64,000 nt of DNA, taken from Lacihabitans sp. CS3-21 (lineage in GTDB: Bacteria > Bacteroidota > Bacteroidia > Cytophagales > Spirosomataceae). The DNA lies in NCBI RefSeq assembly GCF_024343675.1, contig NZ_RJUD01000007.1, positions 62,001 through 126,000 of the forward strand. Direction: 5' to 3'. The translations under genes were made by a program, and so were the position numbers. Numbering within the stretch: the stretch's first letter is position 1; each line of letters begins with the position of its first letter. Under the pieces are notes generated by a model. That model saw only the letters and a program-made list of their open reading frames with translations. It was not told the DNA's origin and did not search any database. This document shows, piece by piece, positions 26,741-35,706 of the stretch.

Positions 26741-29245
26741 TCAAATCCTATATTTAAATATTCTTAAATTATCCATACTGCCCTCAAAAGCTTGATCTAG
26801 ATTATTGACACTATCCATAATTGCATTCGGAGGGTTGTAAGAAACCATTTGACCATCCTCAAAAACCGATATCTCCGAGGTAAGAGGATCTATTGTGGCC
26901 AGCATTACCCATCCGTTTTTTATCCATTCATAGGTCGCTTTATTGCGTTGAATAACATCTAGAACAACAGAAGCATTTTGCTCAATCACCATCAATAGTC
27001 GAATTGGATCGTGGACTTCAATCATTTGATTGGGCAATCCAGGACGTAAATCACCATCTATGCCGTTAGCTACCCCAAAGAGTCCCATCACATTATGAGG
27101 CAGCTTAGTGCCAGCACCTAATTTTTGATTATCCACTCTGGAGAAATAATACTCCAAGTTTATACCCCCGCAAACTGGCACTGCGGCATTTAATATCCCT
27201 AATAATCGCTTTCCATCAGGGTCAATGCTTGCATCATAAGAATTTAGGAACGACCTCCTGTCCAAAAACAATCCTTTAGTTAACGTTCGTTTACCAACAA
27301 TACAAAGTGCATTGGTAGCATGATTGAGTTCTGGTCTAGGTTCAAAAAGCGAAACAGACCTTTCCAAAATTCTATTATGAATATCGTCAGAAGAACTTTT
27401 TGTATTGATAGACTCAAATCTTCTAGAACGCTCTTTTGAGTTGTTTTTAGAGGCGTCAGAGAACTTTAATAAATTTCTCTTATGCAAAGCCTTTTGAGAC
27501 TCAGAAAGACTTTCTTCATCATAAAACATAATTTCATCCCTGGTAGTATCTCTCAGTCCTCCTATAAATCTAGTGCCTTCAGGAATAAAGATACCTCTAT
27601 TTGAAAGTGCTTGTCTAACCGCAGATTTATTGGCCATATAAGAAAAAACCCTTGAATTGACCGACCCTGCCCTACCCGAGCATGCTCCGCAGTCGTAAGC
27701 GGCATAATGGGGATTATTTATACTGCTGGCTCCATGTCCAACAACATAAACCAGAGGGGCAAAATTCTTAACCAAACCAATGCTCTTTAGGACATTCTCG
27801 ACTCTGTCCACCATTTCTTCTACTTTAAATCCAACTTGAAGGTCAGTTTCAAATTCAAAATTATGGTCGATAGACAAGGTAGAATTGCTATCCATGTGTT
27901 TAAAAGAATGGCTTACCATAGGCCCCATGGATGGTTTAAAGATATTGAGAAACAGTTTAAACGCAGACCAAAATCCCAAGGTTTGAGCTATCAACCAGCC
28001 ACTTATGAAATTATGACTATGTTTTGAGAAGTGAGCATCCTTTTCCATTTTTCTACCCAAACCATCCTCTTTTATCAAGAATTTAGGGGTGACGGGTGCT
28101 GGGCAAACTTTTGTATAAAATTTTCCTTCAATGGGCTTGAAAAAAAACTCGACTCCAAAAAAACCAGGTGTGCCGAATGTTTCACAATTGGGATCCTCGA
28201 GTTCTAAATATCGACGATAAGAACATTCTCTGTCATCAATGCAAAACATGGCCTGAAAACTCTTTTCAATGCCACTTTCGCTATTTTTGAATTTTGTGTT
28301 TTCTCTAAGTCCATTTAAAACTTCGTCGTAGTATGTCCATTCAAACGCTTTTTGCCAAATAGCTATGGTTTCAAAATACTCAGATAAAGGAACTTCGCTG
28401 AAGAGAGGACTGGGTTTATGAATAATATTCTTTCCTAAAGGTTTCCAATTCGCCCCCATTTTATCTTCTATGGCATCCATTTCCAATAAACACTCTAATT
28501 TTATTAGCTCTAAAAGCGTAATTCTACGCGTCTCCAGTAGCGTTTCGGGAAGATTTTCTATTACGGAAACCATACCTGACCAACCTTGATGAGAAAACTG
28601 TTGGTCAAAAACATATTGTTCAAACAGACTTTCATCTCCCACTAACTTCTCTAATAATTCACTCAAGGTATAATCACCATCCAGAAAAATTTCCTTGATT
28701 TTTGAGGTTTTAAAAATGGAAGAAACTCCATTTTTTTCAAGCTCAACAAGAGAAGCTAAAAAACCCAGCTTGTCAATCGGAAACCTCCAAATGGCGATTC
28801 CTTGGTCTAAATAACTACAAAGAAGTCTGAACAAAATGGGCTGAATAACCGAATCCAGATCTATTTGATATATTTCCTTCCAATAGTTTCTAACGGAACC
28901 AATCCGCTCATTGGCGTTATTGTCAAAATACTTATTTTTAAGGGTATCTAACCAATAACCAAGATTTTCATCTCCTTTTTCATTTTCAATCACTTTGATC
29001 AATGCAGATTCAGAAATTTTCCCTTCTTCATAAAGCAATCTAAACTCCTTTATGGAAAGTGAGGTTTTATAACCAAAAATTGTCCTAGCAGTCCTAAGGG
29101 CATCTTCAAATTTAAGATGCTGAAATCCATGTAAAGTATTGTGATGCACAAAATCTTTGAGCGGAGCTTGTGCTGGTAGATAGTGTGCCAGTTGATGCAA
29201 CAAATGTTGCTCATCAAATCTAGCAATATCAGTTTTTGATAGCAT
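26741..29245 (-). CDS. dabA: DabA (DUF2309): carbonic-anhydrase-like subunit of the DAB pump
   Basis: 834 residues, soluble, membrane-associated through DabB. It carries a beta-carbonic-anhydrase-like zinc site. The expected ligands are visible: C335 and D337 in FCIDDRECSYRR, H504 in VVGHGASSINNP and C519 in YDCGACSGR; the 2- and 15-residue spacings are those of characterised DabA. The reaction is thought to be one-way hydration of CO2 to bicarbonate driven by proton flow through DabB. The start is fixed by ATG 29245, close after a leader hairpin (29261-29283). Upstream lies a small acidic secreted protein, downstream dabB, SulP and DUF2490. Confidence 0.93.
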   Translation of the reverse strand: MLSKTDIARFDEQHLLHQLAHYLPAQAPLKDFVHHNTLHGFQHLKFEDALRTARTIFGYKTSLSIKEFRLLYEEGKISESALIKVIENEKGDENLGYWLDTLKNKYFDNNANERIGSVRNYWKEIYQIDLDSVIQPILFRLLCSYLDQGIAIWRFPIDKLGFLASLVELEKNGVSSIFKTSKIKEIFLDGDYTLSELLEKLVGDESLFEQYVFDQQFSHQGWSGMVSVIENLPETLLETRRITLLELIKLECLLEMDAIEDKMGANWKPLGKNIIHKPSPLFSEVPLSEYFETIAIWQKAFEWTYYDEVLNGLRENTKFKNSESGIEKSFQAMFCIDDRECSYRRYLELEDPNCETFGTPGFFGVEFFFKPIEGKFYTKVCPAPVTPKFLIKEDGLGRKMEKDAHFSKHSHNFISGWLIAQTLGFWSAFKLFLNIFKPSMGPMVSHSFKHMDSNSTLSIDHNFEFETDLQVGFKVEEMVDRVENVLKSIGLVKNFAPLVYVVGHGASSINNPHYAAYDCGACSGRAGSVNSRVFSYMANKSAVRQALSNRGIFIPEGTRFIGGLRDTTRDEIMFYDEESLSESQKALHKRNLLKFSDASKNNSKERSRRFESINTKSSSDDIHNRILERSVSLFEPRPELNHATNALCIVGKRTLTKGLFLDRRSFLNSYDASIDPDGKRLLGILNAAVPVCGGINLEYYFSRVDNQKLGAGTKLPHNVMGLFGVANGIDGDLRPGLPNQMIEVHDPIRLLMVIEQNASVVLDVIQRNKATYEWIKNGWVMLATIDPLTSEISVFEDGQMVSYNPPNAIMDSVNNLDQAFEGSMDNLRIFKYRI

Positions 29246-29260
29246 ATTTCAGAATTTTAG

Positions 29261-29283
29261 CAAGCAAAATGCGTTATTGCTTG
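29261..29283 (-). other. leader hairpin before dabA
   Basis: Perfect 7-base arms (CAAGCAA / TTGCTTG) with a 9-base loop, 16 bases upstream of the dabA ATG. It might influence translation initiation; there is no T-run. Confidence 0.4.
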
Positions 29284-29340
29284 TAAGGTTAACACTTAAG
29301 TTTTTGATTTTTTAAAATCAATTAAATAATGTTAAATATC

Positions 29341-29730
29341 TCATATCCTGAGATTTCTGAAAAATATAAAGCGTGAAAGTTTTGTAAAAAAAAGAAATGT
29401 AGCATGAGCCTCTGAATTCGAGTCACACTTAAATACTTGCTTAAAATAATTTGAAAACGTAGAATTGAAGCAATTGAATTCCTCATGACAATCAGAATCT
29501 TCATCAGAAGATTCCTCCGAAACATCTTCAATTTCTGAAGAAAAAAGGCAAATGTTAAGTGCGGCCTTTTTTGAATCAAATTCGTTATAACCATCTCTAG
29601 AGTGGGCATTTTCAGTAGAAAATAAACTTCTAGCATAGCTGTCACCAGTGCTTATTCCAAGCAAAAGGATAATTACTAGTATCAATATTTTCTTAAATCT
29701 TTCCAGAATGGCATTATGATTATTACGCAC
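29341..29730 (-). CDS. small acidic secreted protein upstream of dabA
   Basis: 129 residues. Residues 12-33 look like a signal peptide or signal anchor (FKKILILVIILLLGIS..YARS). The middle is very acidic, with serine, glutamate and aspartate runs (about 65-90), and there are four cysteines (C61, C80, C87, C101). The end has an aromatic/basic pattern (FLFFTKLSRFIFFRNLRI) reminiscent of other small Bacteroidetes proteins. I recognise no family. It is 95 bases from dabA in the same direction, so it is the probable first gene of the operon. An overlapping 107-residue frame (29322-29645) is poorer in composition. Confidence 0.6.
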   Translation of the reverse strand: MRNNHNAILERFKKILILVIILLLGISTGDSYARSLFSTENAHSRDGYNEFDSKKAALNICLFSSEIEDVSEESSDEDSDCHEEFNCFNSTFSNYFKQVFKCDSNSEAHATFLFFTKLSRFIFFRNLRI

Positions 29731-29892
29731 AAATCAAACAATAATATTTCAGATAAAACATTTGAATTAATAAAAATTAAAAAAAATATACTTTTAAGCT
29801 TTATCCAAAACGGAATAGTATAATTTTTTAAAAAATTAAGCCAATTTCGTAGTTTTAAAATTTTAAAATCAAAGTAAAAAAAGAATTTGTGG

Positions 29893-31224
29893 TTATTTAT
29901 TCACTTTGTTGATAATGTCCTTTACAATCTTAGAAAAGTAGGCACCGTTTTGATAGCCATACCATGACATGGTAGTAGTTTCGTAAAGGTCTCTGTCATA
30001 AAGCCTGTCTGAAGTAATATATCCTACATAGCTACCATTAAAGCTGGTAATGATCAGATCAATACCTTTTGATTTTGCATAAGCATCTAACTCAATCATC
30101 AATTCACCTGAAAAGTCACAAGGCATCCCTAAAATAAGTGTATTCCCCAGTTTTGAAATTTTAATAAATGTGGGATAATCCCCGAACAAATACTTAAAAG
30201 CCCATGATTTCAAAGCGTAATTCTTCGTTATTCTTGCTGATGGTTTATTCATCGGAACTTCTAGATATTCACTTAATAAAGTATTACTAATTTCTTTGTT
30301 TTCCGAAAAAGAAAGATGTTTTAATACACCTATTGCCTGATTATTCACTTCATCAAAATCATCTTTTCCTTTTTCAATAGGACCCATACTGCCCACTGCA
30401 CCGGCCATAAAAATGCCAAAAGTCTTATTTTCTTTCTCCAAAGAATCCATTACCACTCCTGGATAATCTCTAGAAATAGCCATAGTTTTCGAATTCAAAA
30501 CCGTGGAATGAGCACCATAAGTTATCAAATTGGCTGTCGAACCATCATTTCGCCTGAAAATAACCGATCTGATTTCTGAATCGACCCATCCATCTGAAAT
30601 ACCCAACCTGTTTCTAATATCCTCTTTATCAACACTTTCAGCATAAGACAATTTTGCAAGCATGAGGTCGCTCTTGGAATTAAGAATGGCTTTTTGGAAT
30701 TTCTCTGCCAAATTTTCTTCAACTTTTGGGTCATAAGTTCCCGCAAATAACCTTCCTGTGAGACTATTTCCCCAGCCACCAAAACTATTGTGCGTATGTG
30801 TGGCAGAAAGGTGAACATCATTTAAGTTGATGGCATTAGATTTTAATAATTCTTGAAGTTTTTCAGTGACATTTGGTGGTATTATCAGCATATCAGCAGA
30901 TAAAAAATAAACGATCCTATCCCCATTCTTCACAGCCAATACTCTCACAAATACTGAATCATGAACTACCTCAAATGCCTTACCTTTCCGCGACCCATAA
31001 CCAGCCATGGGGCCTGGTACTGATGGTGTAATGTTTACTTTCGACCAACCTACTGACATCTCACCTTGGCTTTCAGAAAATTCAAATGCAGCCAAACGTG
31101 TTTGCCATTCTTTGTAATGTTCAGTTTTTTCGAAAGGAATTCTATCAATTTTTTCTATGGAAATAGCACAAATAACAATTATAAAAATTAGAAAATAGAC
31201 AAAAAACTGGAGCGTTTTCTTCAT
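29893..31224 (-). CDS. neutral/alkaline ceramidase-like hydrolase
   Basis: 443 residues with an N-terminal membrane anchor or signal peptide (about 5-22). The body is the N-terminal domain of neutral ceramidases: VGWSKVNITPSVPGPMAGYG, the zinc motif SATHTHNSFGG (H143, H145), and YGAHSTVLNSKTMAISRDYPG. The C-terminal Ig-like domain of true ceramidases is absent, so the substrate may be another amide or lipid. Periplasmic or membrane-bound. Divergent from a MarR-type regulator, with a palindrome over the probable promoter. Confidence 0.82.
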   Translation of the reverse strand: MKKTLQFFVYFLIFIIVICAISIEKIDRIPFEKTEHYKEWQTRLAAFEFSESQGEMSVGWSKVNITPSVPGPMAGYGSRKGKAFEVVHDSVFVRVLAVKNGDRIVYFLSADMLIIPPNVTEKLQELLKSNAINLNDVHLSATHTHNSFGGWGNSLTGRLFAGTYDPKVEENLAEKFQKAILNSKSDLMLAKLSYAESVDKEDIRNRLGISDGWVDSEIRSVIFRRNDGSTANLITYGAHSTVLNSKTMAISRDYPGVVMDSLEKENKTFGIFMAGAVGSMGPIEKGKDDFDEVNNQAIGVLKHLSFSENKEISNTLLSEYLEVPMNKPSARITKNYALKSWAFKYLFGDYPTFIKISKLGNTLILGMPCDFSGELMIELDAYAKSKGIDLIITSFNGSYVGYITSDRLYDRDLYETTTMSWYGYQNGAYFSKIVKDIINKVNK

Positions 31225-31263
31225 GGTTTTGGGGTGAAATATACTGTCTTTCAGACAAAAAAA

Positions 31264-31279
31264 TTGAATATCTATTCAA
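31264..31279. promoter_or_regulatory. candidate MarR operator
   Basis: TTGAATA TC TATTCAA is an inverted repeat with perfect 7-base arms and a 2-base centre. It overlaps the -7 element and start site predicted for the ceramidase gene and lies between that gene and a divergent MarR regulator. MarR dimers bind palindromes of this size, often with TTG..CAA ends. Confidence 0.6.
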
Positions 31280-31284
31280 AGTTA
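31277..31284 (-). promoter_or_regulatory. -7 element of the ceramidase-like gene
   Basis: TAACTTTG on the minus strand is an exact TAnnTTTG match. No TTG is at standard distance (one is 14 bases upstream). The start of transcription would be about 46 bases before the ATG. Confidence 0.5.
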
Positions 31285-31365
31285 CATCGATTTTGGATCA
31301 AAAAATAGTTGCCTTAACAATATTTGGGTAAATTTTACTATATTCGCACAAACCCAGATGAACCA

Positions 31366-31797
31366 ATGACCCATTCTGACAAAAGAGCCTATTTTTTCAA
31401 AATAGATTCCACCATAAAACGCATAAGATCATTTATGCAAAAAAACCTCACAGACGCACAAATAGACCTTACTGTTGACCAATGGGTGGTATTGGACCAC
31501 ATTATGCCTAATGCTGGTATTAGTCAAAACGAGCTTGGTGCTCTCACTTGCAAAGATGCCCCAACCATCACCAGAATACTTGACATCTTAGTAAAAAAGG
31601 AATTAATCGTTAGGAAAATGTCAGCTTCGGACCGTAGAAAGTTCATTTTGGAACTTACTCCATCGGGAAAGGATTTACATAAAAAAGCATTCGCAATCAT
31701 TGCCAATGGTAGAAAAAAATCTTGGGAAAACCTGAGCGATAAAGACTATGAAGATCTTGTGCGGATTATGGACACTATTTACGCAAACGTTGATTGA
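31366..31797 (+). CDS. MarR-family transcription regulator
   Basis: 143 residues from ATG 31366. I prefer this start to an in-frame TTG at 31324 because a -7-like TATATTCG lies at 31339-31346, inside that extension. The winged helix is clear: ISQNELGALTCKDAPTITRILDILVKKELIVRKMSASDRRKFILELTPSGKDL, with the DRR wing. N- and C-terminal helices form the dimer interface. Convergent with the helical-repeat gene, which it overlaps by 23 bases. The divergent ceramidase-like gene is the likely target. Confidence 0.88.
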   Translation: MTHSDKRAYFFKIDSTIKRIRSFMQKNLTDAQIDLTVDQWVVLDHIMPNAGISQNELGALTCKDAPTITRILDILVKKELIVRKMSASDRRKFILELTPSGKDLHKKAFAIIANGRKKSWENLSDKDYEDLVRIMDTIYANVD

Positions 31798-32326
31798 TTT
31801 TTTTCAAAACCGCCTTTCCTCTTGAGTTTATCCCGGGCGAAGTACTCCCTTGTAGAAAAATATTTTCATTAATTTGCAATGCCAGCTCCTTCAAAAGCTC
31901 TGGAAATGATTCGGCTATTCGATAACAAACTGCCATAGAAAAAGCTTTGGAAGCTATAGAAGAGGAATTATTCTGAAGAAAACCAAAACAAATATCGAAC
32001 ACCTTACTTTGCAAATCTTCAGGAATATATATTTCTTGAAGCAAGGCTGTTCCGTCTCTTAATATCCCCTCCTCATCTGGGTATTTCTCCATTAGGTATA
32101 AAATCTTTTGACAAAGATTCGGAACAATGGAAAACTCCATTCGTTTTAAACTTCGAATTGACCATAAAATATTAGCGGCTTCTTTTGAGTTTCCAGTAAC
32201 TAACTTTTTGAAGATAATGGAAGCAAATGCTTCATCTGCAAGTATTTCTTTAGCAAATTCAACAGATTCAAGTTTAGAAATCCTACGATTTAAACTATGG
32301 AGAAGCTTCTGTTGATTGGATGTCAT
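31775..32326 (-). CDS. hypothetical helical (HEAT-like) protein
   Basis: 183 residues, all-helical, no signal peptide. Amphipathic helices of about 20 residues follow each other (EFAKEILADEAFASIIFKKL, EAANILWSIRSLKRMEF, CQKILYLMEKYPDEEGILRDG), which suggests a short HEAT or armadillo-like array. The end is GKAVLKKINQRLRK. No family recognised. Its ATG lies 32 bases inside the end of the phosphatase gene, so the two are probably translationally coupled. Confidence 0.7.
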   Translation of the reverse strand: MTSNQQKLLHSLNRRISKLESVEFAKEILADEAFASIIFKKLVTGNSKEAANILWSIRSLKRMEFSIVPNLCQKILYLMEKYPDEEGILRDGTALLQEIYIPEDLQSKVFDICFGFLQNNSSSIASKAFSMAVCYRIAESFPELLKELALQINENIFLQGSTSPGINSRGKAVLKKINQRLRK

Positions 32327-32807
32327 GTTTTTCGATTAAATGCTCAATAAGGGCCTCATTACTACGCCAAAGCGTTTGAAAAACGTCTTCAAAAACCTCT
32401 TCTCCCTCATAATAAGGATCTTTGACATCATGAACTCCCCGAACAGTTGGGTCAAAATCTCGAATTAAAAACAATTTTTCAGCAGAAGGTGGGGATTTCT
32501 TTGTGTCATAATAAAATTTGTGTACGTCTTCAAAATTTTGCTCATCCATCACCACAATATGGTCAAAATCATCCAGATCTTTGGCACTCAACTTTCGACC
32601 TAAATGCGTAATTTCTATATGGTGTTTTGCTGCATTCTTTATAGTTCTTTGGTCGGCCTTTTTGCCAACATGCCAACCCATAATTCCTGCAGAATCTGCC
32701 CATAAAGTTTCTGACACTCCCTTTTTTCTAGCAATCTCATTGAAAGTAGCCTCTCCTATTGGGCTCCTACAGATATTCCCTAAACATACAAAAAGTACTT
32801 TTCTCAT
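32295..32807 (-). CDS. low molecular weight protein-tyrosine phosphatase
   Basis: 170 residues. The phosphate loop VCLGNICRSPIGE at the N-terminus gives nucleophile C8 and R14, and the general acid is D130 in VKDPYYEG. In-between residues (DSAGIMGWHVGKKADQRT) match the family. It may act on capsule-type tyrosine kinases or arsenate; no kinase or ars gene is close. It lies 8 bases after divIC in the same direction. Confidence 0.92.
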   Translation of the reverse strand: MRKVLFVCLGNICRSPIGEATFNEIARKKGVSETLWADSAGIMGWHVGKKADQRTIKNAAKHHIEITHLGRKLSAKDLDDFDHIVVMDEQNFEDVHKFYYDTKKSPPSAEKLFLIRDFDPTVRGVHDVKDPYYEGEEVFEDVFQTLWRSNEALIEHLIEKHDIQSTEASP

Positions 32808-32815
32808 GTGGATTT

Positions 32816-33139
32816 TTATTCTTTTTCTGATAAAGGCTTATCATTTTCATCAACCAATACAAACACCGTTTCTCCTTCCTTTTTCATTAAATACTTCTCT
32901 CTGGCGTATTTTTCTAAAGAAGTATAGCTGCCCAAAACTTCCTTTTCCTCTTGTTTAATATTCTCTAATTCTTGTTTAAAAAAATCTCTTTGTGCCTGTA
33001 AATATCTTAATTCTAAAGCCATATCAAATTGTTTAATAAGATTAGATCTGTCAAAAAAGATAAGCCAAACTGCTAATATCAAAGTAGAAATGATATAAAA
33101 CCGGTGTTTAACAAAAAAAGTAGAGGATAGTTTTTTCAT
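32816..33139 (-). CDS. septum formation initiator DivIC/FtsB
   Basis: Cell-division protein that links FtsL and FtsQ in the divisome. From ATG 33139 it has 107 residues: short cytoplasmic lead (MKKLSSTFFVKHR), one membrane helix (about 15-30), a coiled coil (ALELRYLQAQRDFFKQELENIKQEEKEV) and the family ending LEKYAREKYLMKKEGETVFVL. An upstream in-frame ATG at 33196 would add 19 residues that overlap the promoter and the eno terminator, so I reject it. eno upstream and divIC downstream is a usual Bacteroidetes order. Confidence 0.88.
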   Translation of the reverse strand: MKKLSSTFFVKHRFYIISTLILAVWLIFFDRSNLIKQFDMALELRYLQAQRDFFKQELENIKQEEKEVLGSYTSLEKYAREKYLMKKEGETVFVLVDENDKPLSEKE

Positions 33140-33169
33140 TTTTAAGAAAGCATAAATTTTAAAATCATT

Positions 33170-33196
33170 CAAATATAAAAAAGTCCTAACAAACAA
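33170..33196 (-). promoter_or_regulatory. divIC promoter
   Basis: TATATTTG on the minus strand is an exact -7 match; a TTG 16 bases upstream (33194-33196) lies in the T-tract of the eno terminator. Confidence 0.5.
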
Positions 33197-33226
33197 AAAA
33201 GCGTTGGAGAGAAAATCTCCAACGCC
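33190..33226 (-). terminator. eno terminator
   Basis: Perfect 10-bp stem (GCGTTGGAGA and its complement) with loop of five bases; on the minus strand it is followed by six T and GTTTG. It is separated from the eno stop by the tandem repeat. Confidence 0.85.
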
Positions 33227-33263
33227 TTAATATTGATTTACCAAATAATCACTGAGGACATTA

Positions 33264-33393
33264 GGTCACTGAGCGAAACTACTCGGTCACTGAGCGAAAC
33301 TCCTCGATCACTGTGCGGAACTACTCGGTCACTGAGCGAAACTCCTCGGTCACTGAGCGAAACTCCTCGGTCACTGAGCGAAGTCGAAGTGCC
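33264..33393. repeat. 21-bp tandem repeat ending in a dispersed Bacteroidetes motif
   Basis: Five 21-base units at 33264, 33285, 33306, 33327 and 33348, each close to GGTCACTGAGCGAAACTCCTC; the third has three or four changes. The sixth unit (33369-33393) ends instead in GAAGTCGAAGTGCC. The closing form, a GTCACTGAGCGAAGTCGAAG core, is a motif I know as widely dispersed in Bacteroidetes genomes. Array lies in the 3' untranslated part of eno, ending three bases from the stop codon. Confidence 0.85.
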
Positions 33394-33396
33394 GAC

Positions 33397-34707
<1,311 letters not shown>

Positions 34708-34882
34708 TCATAAGGTAAAGCAAGCATTACAAAATGAAATAACTTGAAAAAACAGTGCAAATTAAAGGATTATTTGGCGTATTGCCATAACTTAAAAATC
34801 AAATTTTGCAATAAATTTATATTCCAAATTTATATTAGTACAATATTTGCATACGTTTCTTTAGAAAAACCATTCTAATTAA

Positions 34883-35581
34883 ATGCAAAAGACGACGATA
34901 TTTTTTTTATTGATTTCATTCTGCTCTTTTTCACAAAGTAACCACCTCTCTTTGGCACCAAATGAATTCGATAAGGCCATAAAGTTAGCAAATCCACTTC
35001 ATTTGATAGACCTTCGTACGAAAGGAGAATTCGAGGCTGGACATATTAAAAAAGCCATACATATTGACTACCTAAGAGCTGATTTTGAAGATTATATAAA
35101 AAGTGTTTACAGTAAAAAAACGCCACTTATTTTATATTGCCAATCAGGTAAAAATAGTGTTGATGCTGCTTCATATCTCGCCGAATTGGGATATGAAAAC
35201 ATTACCATCCTAAAAGGTGGATTTGAGAAATGGATATCTAATTCAAAGCCTTATACTTCAAGCAAAAAAACTTTCGAACCTTTGGGTTTTATTTCCAATG
35301 ACAATTACTACACGCTAATCAGAAATAACAAATGGGTTTTGGTTGATTTTTATGCAGATTGGTGTGGTCCTTGCAAAAAAATGGCCCCTATTCTATTTAA
35401 AATAGACCAAGAAAATAAAGAATTAAATCTACTTAAAATAGATGCCGACAAAAACACCAGTATGACCGAAAATCTAGAAGTTTCTGAAATTCCAACCATG
35501 ATTCTCTACAAAAATGGCAAGCAAGTTTGGCGTCACACAGGTTTAATTTCAGAGGCAGAGATAAAATCTAAGATTTATTGA
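34883..35581 (+). CDS. exported rhodanese-thioredoxin fusion
   Basis: 232 residues with a signal peptide (MQKTTIFFLLISFCSFSQ). Residues 22-120 form a rhodanese domain: LHLIDLRTKGEFEAGHIKKA and the active Cys86 in LYCQSGKNS. Residues 130-232 form a thioredoxin: WVLVDFYADWCGPCKKMAPIL with C161 and C164, then the cis-proline EIPTMILYKNGK. It therefore puts a sulphur-transfer and a dithiol-redox site in one periplasmic protein. Substrate unknown; cysteine persulphide reduction would be a logical combined reaction, but this is inference. The gene stands alone between eno and ruvA. Confidence 0.88.
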   Translation: MQKTTIFFLLISFCSFSQSNHLSLAPNEFDKAIKLANPLHLIDLRTKGEFEAGHIKKAIHIDYLRADFEDYIKSVYSKKTPLILYCQSGKNSVDAASYLAELGYENITILKGGFEKWISNSKPYTSSKKTFEPLGFISNDNYYTLIRNNKWVLVDFYADWCGPCKKMAPILFKIDQENKELNLLKIDADKNTSMTENLEVSEIPTMILYKNGKQVWRHTGLISEAEIKSKIY

Positions 35582-35647
35582 AAGTTGTATAGATGTATAG
35601 TGCTTGATTCAATGTAAAGTGCCAAATGGGAGTTTTTGGAGTCAATA

Positions 35648-35679
35648 TTGTCGAATTTGGTAATTTTTAGGTATTTTTG
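35648..35679 (+). promoter_or_regulatory. ruvA promoter
   Basis: TTG, 21 bases, TATTTTTG match the Bacteroidetes consensus exactly; predicted start about 20 bases before the ATG. It may also drive sprA. Confidence 0.65.
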
Positions 35680-35706
35680 GGTTTGAATGGCCCCTAAATT
35701 TTAAAT

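Noticed and set aside
29322-29645. 107-residue alternative frame upstream of dabA
   Set aside because: It overlaps the 129-residue frame that has a clear signal peptide; composition (Phe, Leu, Ile, Arg) looks like an out-of-frame reading.
31324-31365. TTG-started N-terminal extension of the MarR regulator
   Set aside because: A -7-like element (31339-31346) lies within it and the ATG at 31366 gives a normal MarR N-terminus.
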